A stretch of DNA of 64,000 nucleotides from Microthyrium microscopicum (taxonomy: Eukaryota; Ascomycota; Dothideomycetes; Microthyriales; Microthyriaceae), in assembly GCA_010405405.1 (NCBI GenBank), contig MU004238.1, forward strand, positions 1,192,374 through 1,256,373, read 5' to 3'. Position numbers and translations under genes: made by a program. Below the pieces are notes generated by a model. That model was given only the letters and a program-made list of their open reading frames with translations, had not been told where the DNA came from and made no database searches. Below, piece by piece: positions 10,390 through 20,825 of the stretch (positions are counted from its first letter, which is position 1; each line of letters begins with the position of its first letter).

Positions 10390-12043
10390 TATCGGATGCG
10401 GGCCAGCGGTGGCATCCGACACAAGACAAGTGACGATGATTATGTGATGATAGTACGATGTGGTTGAGAAGTAGGCTCAGTTTGCTGTGGCTAGTGGCTG
10501 AGGAAATGCTGATATAATCGTCCACGGCATTGCTGTACATACTGTGGAATTGATCCCGTGGATTATTCATCTCTTTTGGTGGCCGAGTGTCCCGAATGTG
10601 GACCGATGGTCTAAAAATACTTCAATTGTAACTGCAGTCTTTCAACTCTCTTTCTCTCCATGCTCTCTCCTTCTTTTTTGTGCCACATTGTCCATTGAGA
10701 TCGTTCATGCGCCTCTTCATCCATCGAGCGGCGTGGAAGCCACAGTCCATTCGCTACGCGATCGTATGGTGAGAAATAAGGGAAGCCAGTAGGAGTTCAT
10801 GCCGCCCTCGCAATCTAGGCCATCTTTCACACTCGCGGTGAGCAGCAATTTGTCCTCTGATGCTGGATCCAATCATCTCCATGCATTCCCAAACTAAACT
10901 CACCGTGGTGTAGTTTATATGCACGTTTAAATGCTCAGCCTCTCTATCGACCAGCCCTACGTTGAATACACTTGGCTTACGATTTATTCTCCTTCTATAG
11001 CCAATTGCTGCGAGTTATTTGAATTACTAAATATTCACTACACGTAGTATTTTTCAGCCGTTTCAACCGCCACGGGTTAACTACCGCTTCGCGCTAGAAG
11101 CGGCTTTCCATATCTCGAAGCATACCGCCTTCCCTACCACTGGAATCGTGATTCTATAGCTACACATACTCCCAAGTTGCGGGATGGTTCAAGTATATGC
11201 TTCGGATGCTGTACAGACTTTCTTATTCTATAACGAAAATCGTACCATATCCGTAGGACGTTCCGACCTTTTCAAATCATCAAAGCGCAGTGGCTTAGGT
11301 TCCGCTCAGTGTCTAATCTGGTAAAGTCTTCCACTGCCAGTCATCACGACGTTTCCCTGACTCTCAACTCTGACTTGCTGCTCAGGACTGGGTCCACAAA
11401 CTATGATTCTCCCACGTTTTTGCCTATTCAGCCCGGGCTTGGCTGTGATCTATTTTCATCTTTAACCATCACTGCCTAGTTCTTTATCTAGTTTACCTAA
11501 TCAAGTGTCTCTTCTGTCTAATTCTTTCTACAGGTATAGTTCTTGGATTTCCCAAAGATTCGGCCTCCCCGGCTTGTGTTAGTATGTTCCACATCTCTCT
11601 TCCTGATGTAAGTTTAGCTAGCAAGACGTTATGAGCCACCATCATTGGCTATCTTCACCTTCTTCCTATGAGGCACAGTCATGAGGTAGAGTTGCAGTTT
11701 GTCGATGGCGGTGCAAAACTCCGACATTATGGAATGAGTCGGATCTTGGCTATCCGTTCATCACTGTACGATGGAGTTGTGGCCTCTCAGGCTGCCTCAT
11801 ACCGTAGTACAGGCTTTGATAGAAAGCTGATAAATACTCACTTGTGAGATAATTTAGCATTCTGTATATAAGAACACATGGTCATCGTCTTATCTATTCT
11901 TGCCATCACCATCACATCAGCAACTATAAACCAAACTACCTAGTTCACCCTGCTCTACTTCAATCTTTCGTTAAAGACTTGTATAAGCTATATCAAACGC
12001 CACTCACCTACTACATTTCCAACCTCAACAACAACCAATCAAA
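10390..12043. other. Intergenic with promoter and leader of a possible small gene
   Basis: No domain-bearing frame was found. The last 180 bp carry a TATATAAG box and an A/C-rich leader leading into the small ORF at 12044. The 10.6-11.9 kb stretch is pyrimidine-rich and AT-mixed with nothing I can name. Confidence 0.45.
11865..11872 (+). promoter_or_regulatory. TATA box upstream of small ORF
   Basis: TATATAAG lies about 172-179 bp upstream of the ATG at 12044. An unbroken C/A-rich stretch follows and ends AACAACAACCAATCAAA before the ATG, which is how leaders of highly expressed fungal genes commonly look. Confidence 0.45.
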
Positions 12044-12142
12044 ATGTCTCTAGCTTGGATCATTCTATCAACCATCCGACCAGCTTATGCTGGCGATGAT
12101 GATAATGACGATGCTGTCGCTGGACGTGGAGGATACAACTAA
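12044..12142 (+). CDS. Possible 32-residue small protein
   Basis: The open frame reads ATG...TAA for 32 residues. It starts with a short hydrophobic stretch (MSLAWIILSTIRPAYA), which could be a minimal signal or membrane segment with an AxA-like end, followed by an acidic run GDDDNDD and the tail AVAGRGGYN. No family is recognised. Support comes from context: a TATA box, a clean about 170-nt A/C-rich leader and an AAA just before the ATG. It could be an upstream ORF or a first exon of a larger or non-coding transcript; an overlapping frame starting at 12087 is longer but has a poor start context and no domain. Low confidence as a protein, better as a transcribed locus. Confidence 0.35.
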   Translation: MSLAWIILSTIRPAYAGDDDNDDAVAGRGGYN

Positions 12143-12912
12143 ATCTCCAAATCATCTCGAACCTCAAGACATCACTTCACTACTACCGCTCCACCACTTC
12201 ATCAAAACGCACATCACACTTCTACAACACGCCACCAACCACATTTTCACAATTCATATGCACAATCAGCTTCGGCATAGCGACGGCGTTTCTTCATTGG
12301 GTTGTTCTTTTTCACTTTCCCAGCATAGCAAGGCGTTCACATTTCTGGGCAGCAAGGCAACTCTTTTCATTGCCCAGTCGATTCTTTCCCGGGGTCCCAT
12401 TCAGGCACCCACCCTCGTTCCTTTTGTTTTGGAATTCATTTCTGGGTTTCCATTGGCTTCTTGTTCGCAAGGGTGATTTTTGGCATGTATAAATAACAGC
12501 GGTTGCATTGCATCGGTATAGGCGTTGGAAGTGTTCGTGGACTGAGATGATTCGGCGCCAGGATATTTGATATTTGGATATCTTGTCATCATTTGAAATA
12601 GTCATTGGTTTTGTTTGCTTCGCACCTTTAGATACTGTATTCATACCCCATTTTCATACCTAGTAACCACCTCAAGTAATGTCTACCACATGCATTGTTC
12701 TATGTCTATATCTAGGTAGCTTTTCGGCGAAAGTTGACCAGAGCAGGAAACCGCATCAATGGCGTCAGATTGCTCATATTGCTCTCGCTCGAGATTCCCA
12801 GGATTGTGATGTCGGTTCGGTCAAATGCTGTTTATCAAAAATCAAGTCTGCACTCTGGAACTCAATCAAGCGGACTGTAACCTGTGGTTCGGGTCCAGCG
12901 TGAGTCTTGTAC
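12143..12912. other. Intergenic: 3' flank of small ORF and of methyltransferase
   Basis: No supported gene. Short frames on both strands lack domains. The right end is the 3' flank of the minus-strand methyltransferase gene. Confidence 0.45.
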
Positions 12913-14140
12913 TCATGATGACTCAATGTCGGGCTTCCTAGCGGCAACAATGTGCCTAAGATAGGTCAGCTTCATCCTCTACTTGATCCATAATAAACTC
13001 ACATCTGAACATAGTAGTGTTGCGTACGATCTTCCAAGTCTTTCAGCACTGACGGCAGAAATTCCTCCACTTGTTCGACTGTCCAGCCTAACCGCTTGGT
13101 GTACAGCGCCATAGCACTTGGCTTGTAGAATTGCCTGAGGTTATCAATCATGATTCGGCCAATGATCTTCTCGCGCTCGCCCTTGGGCCATCCGCCAATC
13201 GGCCATTGTAGTGGTTGTTCTCGTATGTCAATGAAGCCAATGTCTTCTAGCATCCCCCTGAAGCGTTGGGTGGGATCGGCATCAATTCCATCGTTGGCGG
13301 CAGCTTCCTTGATGTATTGGCTCCATTGGAGGAACGCAGACTCAGAAGGCCCTTTGCCATCGGCAGACATGAGCGGGAATTTTGTTTCTTGTACTTCCAT
13401 CCATCCTCCAGGCTTCAAGTTATCCCAGCATTGCTGAAAATATTTTTTCCAATCGTGGATCCCTTGAAGACTTAGTTGTTTCCTCAAAAAATGTAAAGCA
13501 AGACAAAAATGGCGCAAGAAGGTATTGACTTCAAGATTGTATAAGAAATGCTCATTATCCTACCTAAGCACAGCATTCGGCTGTGAATGTAATCAAAAGG
13601 CTCTGAATAAACCCACTCCTCTTCCACGTTGTCCACTATAAAGGAGCAATTCGAGGGTAAAGAATTTGGCTGAATAGGACTCAAATCCGTGCCAATAACC
13701 TCAGCACTTGGATGCATATCTGCAAACTCGATCGCCCACTTTCCAGTTCCGGTTCCTAAATCAATCACACGATGCACATCTGCAGGTACTGGTGCAATAT
13801 GTAGCCGTCCGTTCAGACAGAGCCGCCATACAATGTGCTGCAGCTCGAGCCTGGAAATCTCCTCATCGTCGTTAGGTAGCCAATACTGGTTCTCCTGGAA
13901 AGCATGGTAGCGACGATTGTTGAATTCACGGAAGTCTGTCACGTCGCTTGACAGCGATGAGCTCGAGGAGCTGAGGCCATCACCAAATGCAGAGTCGCCG
14001 TCATTCAGATCCGCTTCCGACGCCGCTGCTGAGTCGACAAGCAATAACGTGCCGACAAACTCGTCAGGCTGAATTTCGTTTCCTGTGTAGCCGGACCGGG
14101 TCGCAGGTGTGGCCTCTGGTTCAGTTGGCGGGGCGCTCAT
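12913..14140 (-). CDS. LaeA-like / UMTA-type SAM-dependent methyltransferase
   Basis: Three exons (14140-13564, 13462-13003, 12955-12913) give 359 residues in frame. Introns are 101 nt and 47 nt. The second is needed to recover the family's usual C-terminus, here MHIVAARKPDIESS, and has a consensus GTGAGT donor. After a Ser/acidic-rich N-tail, motif I is VIDLGTGTGKWAIEFA with the acidic ribose-binding residue in EVIGTDLSP. It is followed by FIVDNVEEEW, DYIHSRML, the family motif HDWKKYFQQCWDNLKPGGWMEVQE and a C-terminal helical region. Relatives include the nuclear regulator LaeA and many methyltransferases beside secondary-metabolite genes; sequence alone does not separate regulator from small-molecule enzyme. 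Next to an ADSL paralogue and a dehydratase, a tailoring or regulatory role is possible. Confidence 0.9.
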
Positions 14141-15214
14141 GACGGCCGGTTATTGGCGATAGAGGTGTAAGCGCAGCGTCGTACCAAAACGGGCGTGGGG
14201 TTGATGTTTTGTGACCGTTGGAATGTAGCTCTCAAATCATCGGGGATCCACCTACTATTAAGCATTTTCGTCATCTTTCTCGAGCTACAAATGAAATCGG
14301 GTCCTCTGCCGATATGCTGGGGTTGGCCAACTTTTACCCAAGACATGACGAGAGACTCGGAGTCGCATTCCCCATCTCAAGGCTAAGAGAACGGCCGGAT
14401 TGCGAAGCCGCTTCCCCTTCCGTGTGGCGGCTGATTCCTCATGCTGGACTACTGCAAAGTATGGTGGTCTTTGGGTGAGCAGAAGAAAGAAGGCTTCAAC
14501 AACTGGTGCAAAGCCTAATCATAGCGGTTTGGCTGCAGATAAAATTTAGACGAGGCTGTAACTGGTTTGGCGTGTTATGCACAGGCAAGACAGGACTGGA
14601 GGTTGGGTTTCGCGGCCCACGGCATCGGATAGGCTAACCGTGCCGCGAGCAGGGTTCAAATAAAAAGAACTATCAGGATTGCGTGAAGATACCTTGCGCT
14701 TTGATGCAAAGCTATTCTCTACTCGCTGCACACCAAAAGACAAATTGAAATAATCAAAGTCGAATGCAAAGGTGCGCGCTCAAAAGGAGCATGCGCCACA
14801 GGGCCATATTCAGGGGCTGATCGACGCCTCATACGCACGAGTAATGCTTCAGCAGCCTAGCAAAGTATCAGGCTGAAATAAGAATGAGGGTATCAATGAT
14901 TGATTGGAATGTTGTTAGATGCGCATGCTGAAAATTCATTTTCACCAATCAAGAAGCAATGATTGTGTGGTTCATCAGCACCGTTTGGTATTTTAGTCCT
15001 TATTCGGTATCTATCAGCTGCTAGTCAGCAAAGCGCGGCATCAGTAGCGTCCTCATTAGGTTTAACAAATTTTACAGTGCACCTTAGACATGGATCTGAC
15101 TCCCATTTGAGTCATGTTTTAAATCTTGTGCATGACTCTATTCTGTATTTCAAGCATCGAAGTTCGTTCTCTCACAAAAGATTTTCCACTGAGATATTTC
15201 TCATCACATCAAAC
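14141..15214. other. Divergent promoter region between methyltransferase and ADSL genes
   Basis: About 1.07 kb separates two divergently transcribed genes and could hold shared control elements. I see no coding signature or repeat in it. The 3' part (about 15150-15214) is the ADSL leader. Confidence 0.45.
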
Positions 15215-17022
15215 ATGACTTCACAATACGATACCTACCAAACTTCTTTGACGGGCCGCTATTGCAGCCCGGAAATGTCCGGTCTTTTCAGTCAGCGATC
15301 TCGGCATTCGGCATGGCGCAAGTTGTGGCTATATCTTGCGCAGAGTGAGAAAGAGCTTGGGATCGATACCATCACTGATGAGGGGCTTGAGCAGATGAAG
15401 GCGCATCTCACGGTGACAGATGATGACTTCGAAATTGCTCGTGTTGAAGAGAAGAAGCGCCGTCACGTAAGCAATGGCGATGAGTTCAGTCAATATAAAA
15501 AATCTAACTGCTATACAGGATGTTATGGCTGTAAGAACTTTGATACTCATGAGTCTCATGTACTAATACTGAGCTTCAGCATGTCCACGCCTTTGGTCAA
15601 GTGTCCCCTGCTGCTGCTGGCATCATTCATTACGGAGCCACGAGTTGCTATGTGACTGACAACACTGAACTGATTCTAATGCGTGATGCCCTGGATATTG
15701 TGATACCAAAAATTGCCAAGGTCCTTCACAATCTTCAAACTTTTGCTCTCCAGTGGAAAGCAGAGCCAACCCTTTCCTTCACACATCTCCAACCTGCTCA
15801 GGTCAGCACGGTTGGAAAACGAGGTCAGTGGAATTGTTGATTCGTTCTTCTATGACACACGACTTATGTTATACCAGCCGCGGGATGGGCACAAGACCTG
15901 ATGATGGACTTGGACGAGTATCAACGCGTACGAAATGAGCTTCTGTTCCGTGGTGCGCAAGGCACAACAGGAACACAAGCAAGCTTCCTCGAGATCTTCG
16001 ACGGTGACCACGGAAAGTGCGATCAGCTCAATGAGCTGTTGTGTCAAAAGGCTGGCTTCAAAGAATGCTACGATATCTCCACGCAAACATACACGAGAAA
16101 GGTCGATTGCCTCGTCGCAAACGCTGCTACCGGGCTGGCCACGACTGTGACGAAAATCGCCTCTGACTTGAGGCATCTCGCTTTCTTAAATGAGGTGGGA
16201 GAACCAAGAGAGGCTGATCAAATTGGTAGCAGTGCCATGGCCTACAAGCAAAACCCAATGCGGTCTGAGCGAATTGCAAGTCTTGCCAGGGCGTTGCAAG
16301 GAAAGGCTGCAAATTTCATGAACACTCATGCCACTCAGTGGATGGAGAGGTCGCTGGACGACTCCGCAATTGTAAGTTGCTTACTCTCTTGCATCTCGGT
16401 GCAATTATCCACCCAATCTTGGGGGCTCTGCGCTGTCATAGGTCTTCCATTGAGATTCTGTTATAGTCGCAAATCTCCGATAGATCCCTATTTTCACTCA
16501 GGCTAACAATACTACAGCGGAGGATGGATATTCCTGAAATGTTTCTTCTTGCAGATGCCATCACTATCACGCTGCAAAACGTAACCGAAGGGCTCACTGT
16601 ATTTCCCAAAAAGATACACTCCAACCTCATGCAAGAATTGCCATTCATGGTCACGGAAAGTATCATCATGAGGCTGGTGAAGAAGGGAGTGTCAAGACAA
16701 GAGTAAGTTGCCCCACCACTGAAGACGAAAGGCTAACAACCATTGCAGTGCTCATGAGGAAATTCGAGTTCTTTCCTTTGAGGCATCACTGCGGGTCAAA
16801 GGTGATGGATTGCCAAACAATCTAGTTGACAGGATCAGAGATACCGAATTCTTCAAACCAATCTGGGCCGATCTTGACGAGATGCTCAAGCCAGAGCTGT
16901 ACACTGGCCGCAGCTCCCAGATTGTCGACAAGTTCTGCGGGCCAGGCGGCAAACTTGAGCAGAAGCTTGCGCCCTATCAAGCATCTATCAAGGCCGCAAA
17001 GGCGGCTCACTTGAGTGTTTAA
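15215..17022 (+). CDS. Adenylosuccinate lyase (diverged copy)
   Basis: Six exons (15215-15466, 15519-15530, 15580-15823, 15878-16371, 16518-16702, 16749-17022) join in frame to 486 residues, the usual length. Adenylosuccinate lyase removes fumarate from SAICAR and adenylosuccinate in purine synthesis. Visible signatures: [70 protein letters not shown], the mobile catalytic-serine loop [17 protein letters not shown], and LDDSAI-RR. Exon 2 is only 12 nt and encodes DVMA exactly where the family has those residues. Several regions drift from the conserved fungal sequence (for instance [24 protein letters not shown]). The gene sits among accessory genes, so it may be a paralogue of the housekeeping gene rather than ADE13 itself. 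Active residues look intact. Confidence 0.92.
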
Positions 17023-17267
17023 ATATCCAGGAAGCTGTTGAGCGTACTTTGAGCAAATGAAATGATATGCCATGTAGCATCATGCAAGAATTCACCGAGC
17101 TATATGGCCCATAGTATAAAGTGAAGCTCAAAAGAGTGATGTGCTGTTGATAAAAACATCTGATTTTCTGGCATTAGTAGGCAGAATAAGTGTCTATCCT
17201 CAGTGGTCGTAAAGGAAGGGTGTCTATGGCTTCTGGCCACCACGATCGTCAGGGAAGGTGGCAGACT

Positions 17268-17901
17268 TCAAGACTTTTTGTCTCTGAAGATGTCGCTGAA
17301 ACTGCCTTCCACCCAGCGCATAGTCGGCCTGAGTCCAGCAAGTTTCCAATGCCCATCAAGCTTCTTGTAGTAATGGCGTATAAGACCGTATCCGTGACCT
17401 TGCACTTCCGCAGTGTTCTTGTCTATCGTATATCGCTGATGAGCTGCGCGAATCTGATGATCCCCAAAAATCTCCGTGTCTGATGTCTTCTCGTATTTGC
17501 ATAATCCGATCAAATGTTGCAGGTCGACTAAGGGGTCGTCGAGGAAAGTTTTGTCACTGAATATGGCAAGAAACTCGTCCGTTGACATCTCATCCCATTT
17601 TTGTCCCGTCACTTTACTGTAGTCGACCTATTCCAAAGGTTACAAATCACTCGTTACACGAAGTTGTCAGTGACATACAAACAATGTTGGTGCCAGTATT
17701 GCGCGGAGTCTATCCCAATCCTGTTTACTATATCAATAATCAACCTAAAGTATGAGTTTGGAGGAACCGACCTTTGTATCAAGACTTTCTGCCCATTCGA
17801 AAGTTATGTCGGATAAGATTCGTGCTTCTAGGCTAAGTTAGATTATGTTATTAACATACAACGTAGTGCGGATAGAAACCTTCTGGAGTGACTGATGCCA
17901 T
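17268..17901 (-). CDS. Scytalone dehydratase-like protein
   Basis: The scytalone dehydratase fold (SnoaL-like) is clear. Exon 3 (17720-17679) encodes DWDRLRAILAPTLF and exon 4 (17627-17268) VDYSKVTGQKWDEM...PHQRY-type core with LQHLIG, AAHQRYTI, YYKKLDGHWKLAGLRPTMRW. Exon 2 ends ITFEWAESLDTK at 17772. A likely first exon starts at ATG 17901, but I could not find a splice that joins exon 1 to exon 2 in frame with consensus sites, so the N-terminus is unresolved. The family enzyme dehydrates scytalone and vermelone in DHN-melanin synthesis. Against the rice-blast enzyme as I recall it, the histidines in QH.IG and HQRY, the Asp and the second Tyr are kept. The first active-site Tyr (SYDS, here SLDT) and the Ser/Asn pair (HSAN, here YGLI) are changed. 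That suggests a different substrate or lost activity. Confidence 0.82.
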
Positions 17902-19543
17902 CTCGAAATTGGTAAGGCCTATGATGCTTGAGGAAGATTTCTTTTAACCAACGTTTGAAAACTGTTCCTAAGTAAGAGATCGCTCAGTCTCCCGAGAGTT
18001 GGTTTCTGTCCCTTTACGTCGTTGTAAGCGGCACTTCATTACACGTTAGTTGTCGGTCAATGATGCCCAATACGTATAATGCGTGAGGGCGCTCAATATT
18101 TCCTAAAAGGGATAATGCGCGTTCGAGCCCAAAGTAGTCGACCAGATATTTCTTCGAAATTTGATACCATATAAGCTAGATCTATAGGCATGTCCATGCA
18201 GGAAAGGAGTTTCATAGTTTTGGGTAGAAGCAAGAAGTGTTCTTGGTATGGGAGGTTAATATCCATATACTCGCTCCAGTTCAACCCATCAATTTGAACA
18301 AAAGGCTAGGAAGGCCTCCAGTGATAGTAAAGAAAGTTGATTGAGCAATGCATTATAGCTTTAGAAAGCTAGAAACACAAAGTCATTCTGAACATACTGT
18401 GGTTCGTACTACCGTAGCGCGCGACGGGTAGTAACAGAAATCGTCTAGTAATTATACTATTATGCTTTTTTTGCAGAAAATGTATGTTTCTTATAGTGGT
18501 GCATCGTGCGCGTTCTTTCGAAGAAGCATTTTTTGTTAAGAAAAGCATTTTTCTAAAAAACTATTTTCTAGTCATGTTTTAGTCATGTTCTAATAGTGCA
18601 AAAGAGCAAAAAAAAGGGGCATTAAGGTTGATCTACTTAACAGGTCTAGCAATTTAAGAAATAATCACTACTTAGATTTTATATATTACAATTCGAACTA
18701 CAAAAAAGGCTAGATCGATACGGCAAAGCTTAGTCAGGCGAGGCATAATTACGGCTTAGATTTACTAGGATAATCACAATTACTAAATCGGATTTGCGGG
18801 GCAAATGTATATAGCTAAGCAACCTTGAAGCCTCTTCTTCTATAGCCTTCGTTCCTTCTAACATGCTATCGTACCTTCTTTATCTTTAGTCGTAAGTGCT
18901 TTTATTCACAGAACATAAGATCTACTTAAGACATCATCTTCTAGAGAAGAATAGTCTTCTAAAAAGACTTTAAAAGGTGATGTAGTAATATCAAAAGATT
19001 AAGTCCACTACTCCCCCCTCCACGCTACGGTATGTTTTCAGCGACCCAAAAGACACGAAATTGAGACTTGCTTGATTTCTCTCGTGAGAAATTCCTCATG
19101 ATGTTTCTTATCTTTCTGTGTAGCATGAAAACATGTATTTTGTACCTTGAGTCCATCAGCTGATAGCATCATGTTGGTCATTCCGGCAGGTATCCGAAGC
19201 TTACGGAGTAAGAATCGCCCATCAATTTTGGGAGCTGCAGACCCATGCAATCAACATTTGGTACCACTTTCGTCCCGACACCCAATGAGAAATTCCCCGA
19301 CGCGTTCAGCTCTTCTTTACGCGGTTAGTTGATGTTTTGAACCCTTCAAATGCTTTCATGAGAACATAATATGACGAATGCCAAGAGATCACCATTCCAC
19401 TCACGTCACTGTCTTTGAGGAAACCATATGGCCTGGCCCGCCTGATATGGAACAAGATTTCTTGAGTTAGAACCTTTCAAATCACATTTTGATATATTAC
19501 TGCAATCTTCTAAACAAAACAGTCCCACAACCATATTAATACA
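17902..19543. other. AT-rich, gene-free interval around a DNA-transposon remnant
   Basis: No supported gene. The centre is the 619-bp inverted-repeat element described separately. The 18.4-19.0 kb sequence is markedly A+T rich with few intact frames, which would fit RIP-like decay. The last part is the promoter of the DUF7726 gene. Confidence 0.5.
18412..19030. mobile_element. Non-autonomous DNA transposon remnant (TA-flanked, TIR)
   Basis: The left end CCGTAGCG (18412) is the exact reverse complement of the right end CGCTACGG (ending 19030). Beyond these 8 bp the ends remain loosely alike (a G-rich stretch then TAGT on the left; the mirrored sequence on the right). Both ends are bordered by TA (18410-18411 and 19031-19032), as expected of a TA target-site duplication of Tc1/mariner-type elements. 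The 619-bp interior is AT-rich and encodes nothing recognisable, so it is non-autonomous or decayed. A chance match of 8-bp ends cannot be ruled out. Confidence 0.5.
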
Positions 19544-20282
19544 ATGCCACCACGCAAACGAAAGGCACTTTCAGAGGTTGATCCAAATCAAGAAGCTGGC
19601 AACGTCTCTTCTGAGCAACATAACCTCAAGGCTAATGCAGTTACAGAAGAGGTAAAGCTATGTCCACATCTTCGCAGACAGTTTGCTTACTATAGGCTAG
19701 ACTAGCAAGGCAAACAATTCCAAGAAACGCAAGTCCAATTCAACTGAGGACAGCAAACCCAAGCGTCCTAAGTCTTCCACGACCGCACCAAGCAGTCTAC
19801 CATCAGATGGAGACATTCAAACCATCACTCTCGCGGGCGAGGACGACGATACTGTTCCCGTATACGACACTTGTGACATGATCCGCAAACGCATCACCTC
19901 ATTGTTCAAGAAACATCCCAAAGAAACGAACGTATCTCTTGCCAAACGTATCTCAGCTGCCGTGCCTCATTCTGAGATCACTGCCAAAGTGTTGGGTCGC
20001 TTTCGCAACAAGGCTGGCTACGACAAGGGAAACACATGTCAATCGTTTTATCTTGCCTACGTTTATTTCGAGAAGGTGAGGCTGTTTCAAGGCGTTGAAA
20101 AAAGCGAGGATAGACTTCATATGGAGAAGCTTTGGGGCAAAAGTGGCTTCAATCGAAGGACGGAAAGCCATAACAAAAAGAATCTTCCGTTTTGGATGTT
20201 GAACCGGCCAAGCAAACCCAACAGATTTGGTGAGGTCGACTTCTACTCCTTCAGTGGTAAGCCAAGCCATGGAGTTATGTAG
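19544..20282 (+). CDS. DUF7726-like fungal nuclear-type protein
   Basis: Two exons (19544-19651 and 19701-20282; 49-nt intron) give 229 residues. The N-terminal 85 residues are rich in Lys, Arg and Ser with two basic clusters (PPRKRKA and SKKRKS, KPKRPKS) that look like nuclear localisation signals. The C-terminal part, from VYDTCDMIRKRI through SFYLAYVYFEKVR to HMEKLWG, matches the pattern I associate with the fungal DUF7726 domain, often repeated or found beside DNA-linked proteins. Function is unknown. The domain assignment is from memory of its consensus and is moderate. The gene lies right after the transposon remnant. Confidence 0.7.
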
Positions 20283-20825
20283 AAATAGAATATTCAATGT
20301 AAGGCCATCAGATGACAAAGTCTTTGCATAATTCTTTCACAATACAATTGTCCTGTGCTTCGTGTGTCATGGCATACTACGTTATACCGTACCACGTATA
20401 GAGTGCCGTACAGGCAACAGCAGTATACGTTACTAGCGACATAATTACGTACACGAAACTATCAAGAATAGGTTACCTTGCTACCTCTCAACCTGTAAGC
20501 AAGCTTTGAAAACTGTCCATGTTCTGTTCATCAGTTCTCGTTGAAGCTGAACAGATTAATTCAATACTTGAAATTGGTCGAGTTTTGTGTCTACCGTATC
20601 CTTTTTTACCCCAATTCGACGAAGAATAAGTACCCCTTTCGAAATACTTGAAGAAACTTACCAAGTCGTCATTTGTCTCTTGGGTCGGCACTACCGCAAG
20701 AGGTAGATCAGCACAGAGAATGACAGAACGACCCTGTCAAACTTTTGAAAATCGAACATTTAGAAGTCGCTAACCTCAAAGACAAATAACCTTCTGTCAC
20801 TTCTGGAAGAATTATTATCGTTATC
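20283..20825. other. Intergenic: promoter of GH105 gene
   Basis: No supported gene. It contains the 3' flank of the DUF7726 gene and the promoter and leader of the GH105 gene; no repeat stands out. Confidence 0.45.

Noticed and set aside
12087-12476. 129-codon plus-strand frame overlapping the small ORF
   Set aside because: Met-rich start in poor context, no domain; the frame starting at 12044 has the better promoter and start context.
12679-12903. 74-codon plus-strand frame
   Set aside because: No homology signal and no promoter-like sequence.
18110-18130. B-box-like GTTCGAGCC on the plus strand
   Set aside because: No cloverleaf or A box upstream.
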